A model generated the notes under the pieces. That model was given only the letters and a program-made list of their open reading frames with translations, made no database searches and was not told the origin of the DNA. Position numbers and translations under genes: made by a program. Source: CAZIFG01 sp964539135 (GTDB taxonomy: Bacteria > Margulisbacteria > Marinamargulisbacteria > GCA-2716485 > CAZIFG01). Taken from it: a DNA stretch of 64,000 nt. Where the stretch lies: the NCBI GenBank assembly GCA_964539135.1, contig CAZIFG010000009.1:1-64000 (forward strand). Direction: 5' to 3'. Each line of letters begins with the position of its first letter. The stretch's first letter is position 1. Below are positions 63,036 to 64,000 of the stretch, in pieces.

Positions 63036-63099
63036 AGGGGGGGCTGTTGTGAAACACCTATTTCGCAACAGTCCCACCATCGCTTTTTATCTGACTTTT

Positions 63100-63108
63100 T
63101 GATACACT
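63100..63108 (+). promoter_or_regulatory. Extended -10 box of the TlpA-like gene
   Basis: TGATACACT, identical to the box before priA, ends 10 bases before the ATG at 63119. A clear -35 is not seen. Confidence 0.45.
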
Positions 63109-63118
63109 GCCTTATATT

Positions 63119-63664
63119 ATGAAACAAACATCTAAACTTATTTTATTGGGATTTGTTTTAGTCTTTTTCGCGCTTACCGTTTATTTTTTTAAGCGCTCTC
63201 AGCCTGTCCAAAGGACGGAAACTGCGACGCATGCGGGGGTAGCGTCTATTTCTCAGGCACAACTGCTTTCGCTTAAAGGGAAAACCATTGATGGGAAACC
63301 CTTTGCCCTTTCTGACTATAAAGGAAAGGTTATTCTTTTGAATTTTTGGGCAACATGGTGCCCCCCTTGTAAAGCTGAAATTCCGTCCTTCATGAAACTT
63401 TATGATGAACAGTCGGATCAGGTTGTGATTATTGGCGTCTCTGTAGATGATACACCACAAGATGTTTTGGATTTTCTTAAAAGAACGCCCATTACCTACC
63501 CCATTGTTATGGCGGATGACTCTTTTTATGCTGTTTTTGGCACTCCCGATGCTGTTCCCACTACTTTTTTTATCTCCCCGAGTTTTCATGTCGTGGATCA
63601 GCTTACTGGCATTGAATCTGAGACCTACTTTCGTCAAAAAATTCTACAACTCTTAGATCGATAA
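63119..63664 (+). CDS. TlpA/ResA-like membrane-anchored thioredoxin
   Basis: The 181-residue protein has an N-terminal membrane anchor (LILLGFVLVFFALTVYFF) and a periplasmic thioredoxin domain with WATWCPPCKAEIPSF (Cys-Pro-Pro-Cys). VIIGVSVDDTPQDVLDFL and the cis-Pro region DAVPTTFFISP follow. It probably reduces disulfides for cytochrome c maturation or similar. It is divergent from menG. Confidence 0.9.
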   Translation: MKQTSKLILLGFVLVFFALTVYFFKRSQPVQRTETATHAGVASISQAQLLSLKGKTIDGKPFALSDYKGKVILLNFWATWCPPCKAEIPSFMKLYDEQSDQVVIIGVSVDDTPQDVLDFLKRTPITYPIVMADDSFYAVFGTPDAVPTTFFISPSFHVVDQLTGIESETYFRQKILQLLDR

Positions 63665-63701
63665 ATTGTTAATTTTTTTTGTTTACAATATAGCCCCTTC
63701 A

Positions 63702-63710
63702 TGATAGTGT
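63702..63710 (+). promoter_or_regulatory. Promoter of the pilin-like gene
   Basis: TGATAGTGT (extended -10) lies 17 bases after TTTACA and only 6 bases before the ATG at 63717. A leaderless mRNA is likely. Confidence 0.5.
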
Positions 63711-63716
63711 ATTTTC

Positions 63717-64000
63717 ATGTCTCATGGATTTACACTTTTAGAACTCTTGATCACCCTCAGTCTTTTAGGATTGCTCCTAGGGCTTTTTATTTTCCCCGTT
63801 CAATCCCTATCTGAATCTCTTATTTTGAGGGCTTTTCAAACCCATTTAGGGGTTCAATGCCGCTATTATCGGGATCTTGCATCAGGATCCAGAACGTCTA
63901 TTCAATTTTCAGCGCCGTCTGAATATACGATTCTTATTTCTCAAAATTTAACCCCTAAAGATATGCTTTTTTTACCCTCTTCTCTTAAAATTTCTATTAA
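63717..64000 (+). CDS. Type IV pilin-like/pseudopilin protein (3' end outside window)
   Basis: The visible 94 residues begin MSHGFTLLELLITLSLLGL, a class III (prepilin) signal cut after Gly with Phe at +1 and Glu at +5. A hydrophobic helix follows and then a soluble part (HLGVQCRYYRDLASGS). It resembles GspH/FimT minor pseudopilins. The gene runs off the window. Confidence 0.85.
   Translation, partial: MSHGFTLLELLITLSLLGLLLGLFIFPVQSLSESLILRAFQTHLGVQCRYYRDLASGSRTSIQFSAPSEYTILISQNLTPKDMLFLPSSLKISI

Overview
This is a 64 kb piece of a moderately AT-rich bacterial draft genome. Two runs of exactly 100 N mark scaffold gaps. Reading frames are dense, on both strands, with short or overlapping junctions. 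The organism carries menaquinone biosynthesis genes, arginine biosynthesis, an O-antigen-ligase-like membrane protein, a type IV pilin-like protein and the gene order rpsP-KH-YlqD-...-trmD-...-rplS. YlqD beside a KH protein is typical of Firmicutes and of the Cyanobacteria/Melainabacteria/Margulisbacteria neighbourhood. With the LPS-type functions I lean to a Margulisbacteria-like lineage, but the window has no rRNA and this is only a guess.

Layout. 1-4.9 kb: the 3' part of a giant repeat-built fibre protein ending in an S74 chaperone, followed by a lipoprotein. 4.9-20.2 kb: mixed housekeeping genes (CDGSH Fe-S protein, dus, fabI, metF-like, YyaL-like, priA, Na/Ca exchanger, O-antigen ligase, TrpD2, U32 peptidase), a eukaryote-like protein kinase and a DCC-lipase-maturation-factor fusion. 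20.2-31.2 kb: two giant proteins (1367 and 1396 residues), each with the Cys, Gln/Asp-type and His boxes of eukaryotic ubiquitin-specific proteases (USP). The first also ends in a textbook ubiquitin-interacting motif. 31.2-38.7 kb: rplS-argCJBFGH-ndk, all on the minus strand. 38.7-43.9 kb: an accessory island splitting trmD from rplS. It holds arrays of palindromic repeats, both assembly gaps, a decayed thioesterase/7TM-GAF-SpoIIE operon, a PhnA-like gene and a GIY-YIG nuclease gene framed by inverted copies of the repeat. 44-46.6 kb: rpsP, KH protein, YlqD and a vitamin-K-dependent-carboxylase homologue. 46.7-50.3 kb: two secreted repeat/fibre proteins. 50.3-54 kb: a SNF2 helicase and a dead DinD gene. 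54.2-56.4 kb: hemE and a duplicated proline-rich gene. 56.4-64 kb: ferredoxin, serC, pyk, menD, menF, menG, a TlpA-like thioredoxin and the start of a pilin gene.

The most unusual content is the set of eukaryote-like proteins (two USP-type deubiquitinase candidates, a UIM, a kinase with HxDLKPxN), which suggests a life in or on a eukaryotic host. Next comes the array of repeat elements with about 27-bp terminal inverted repeats: short copies of about 106-108 bp have a non-coding spacer, and one 392-bp copy carries the GIY-YIG gene in place of the spacer. That resembles the REPIN/RAYT relationship but with a different nuclease family. Many genes also show an extended -10 box of the form TGATAnnnT placed so close to the ATG that leaderless transcription is likely.
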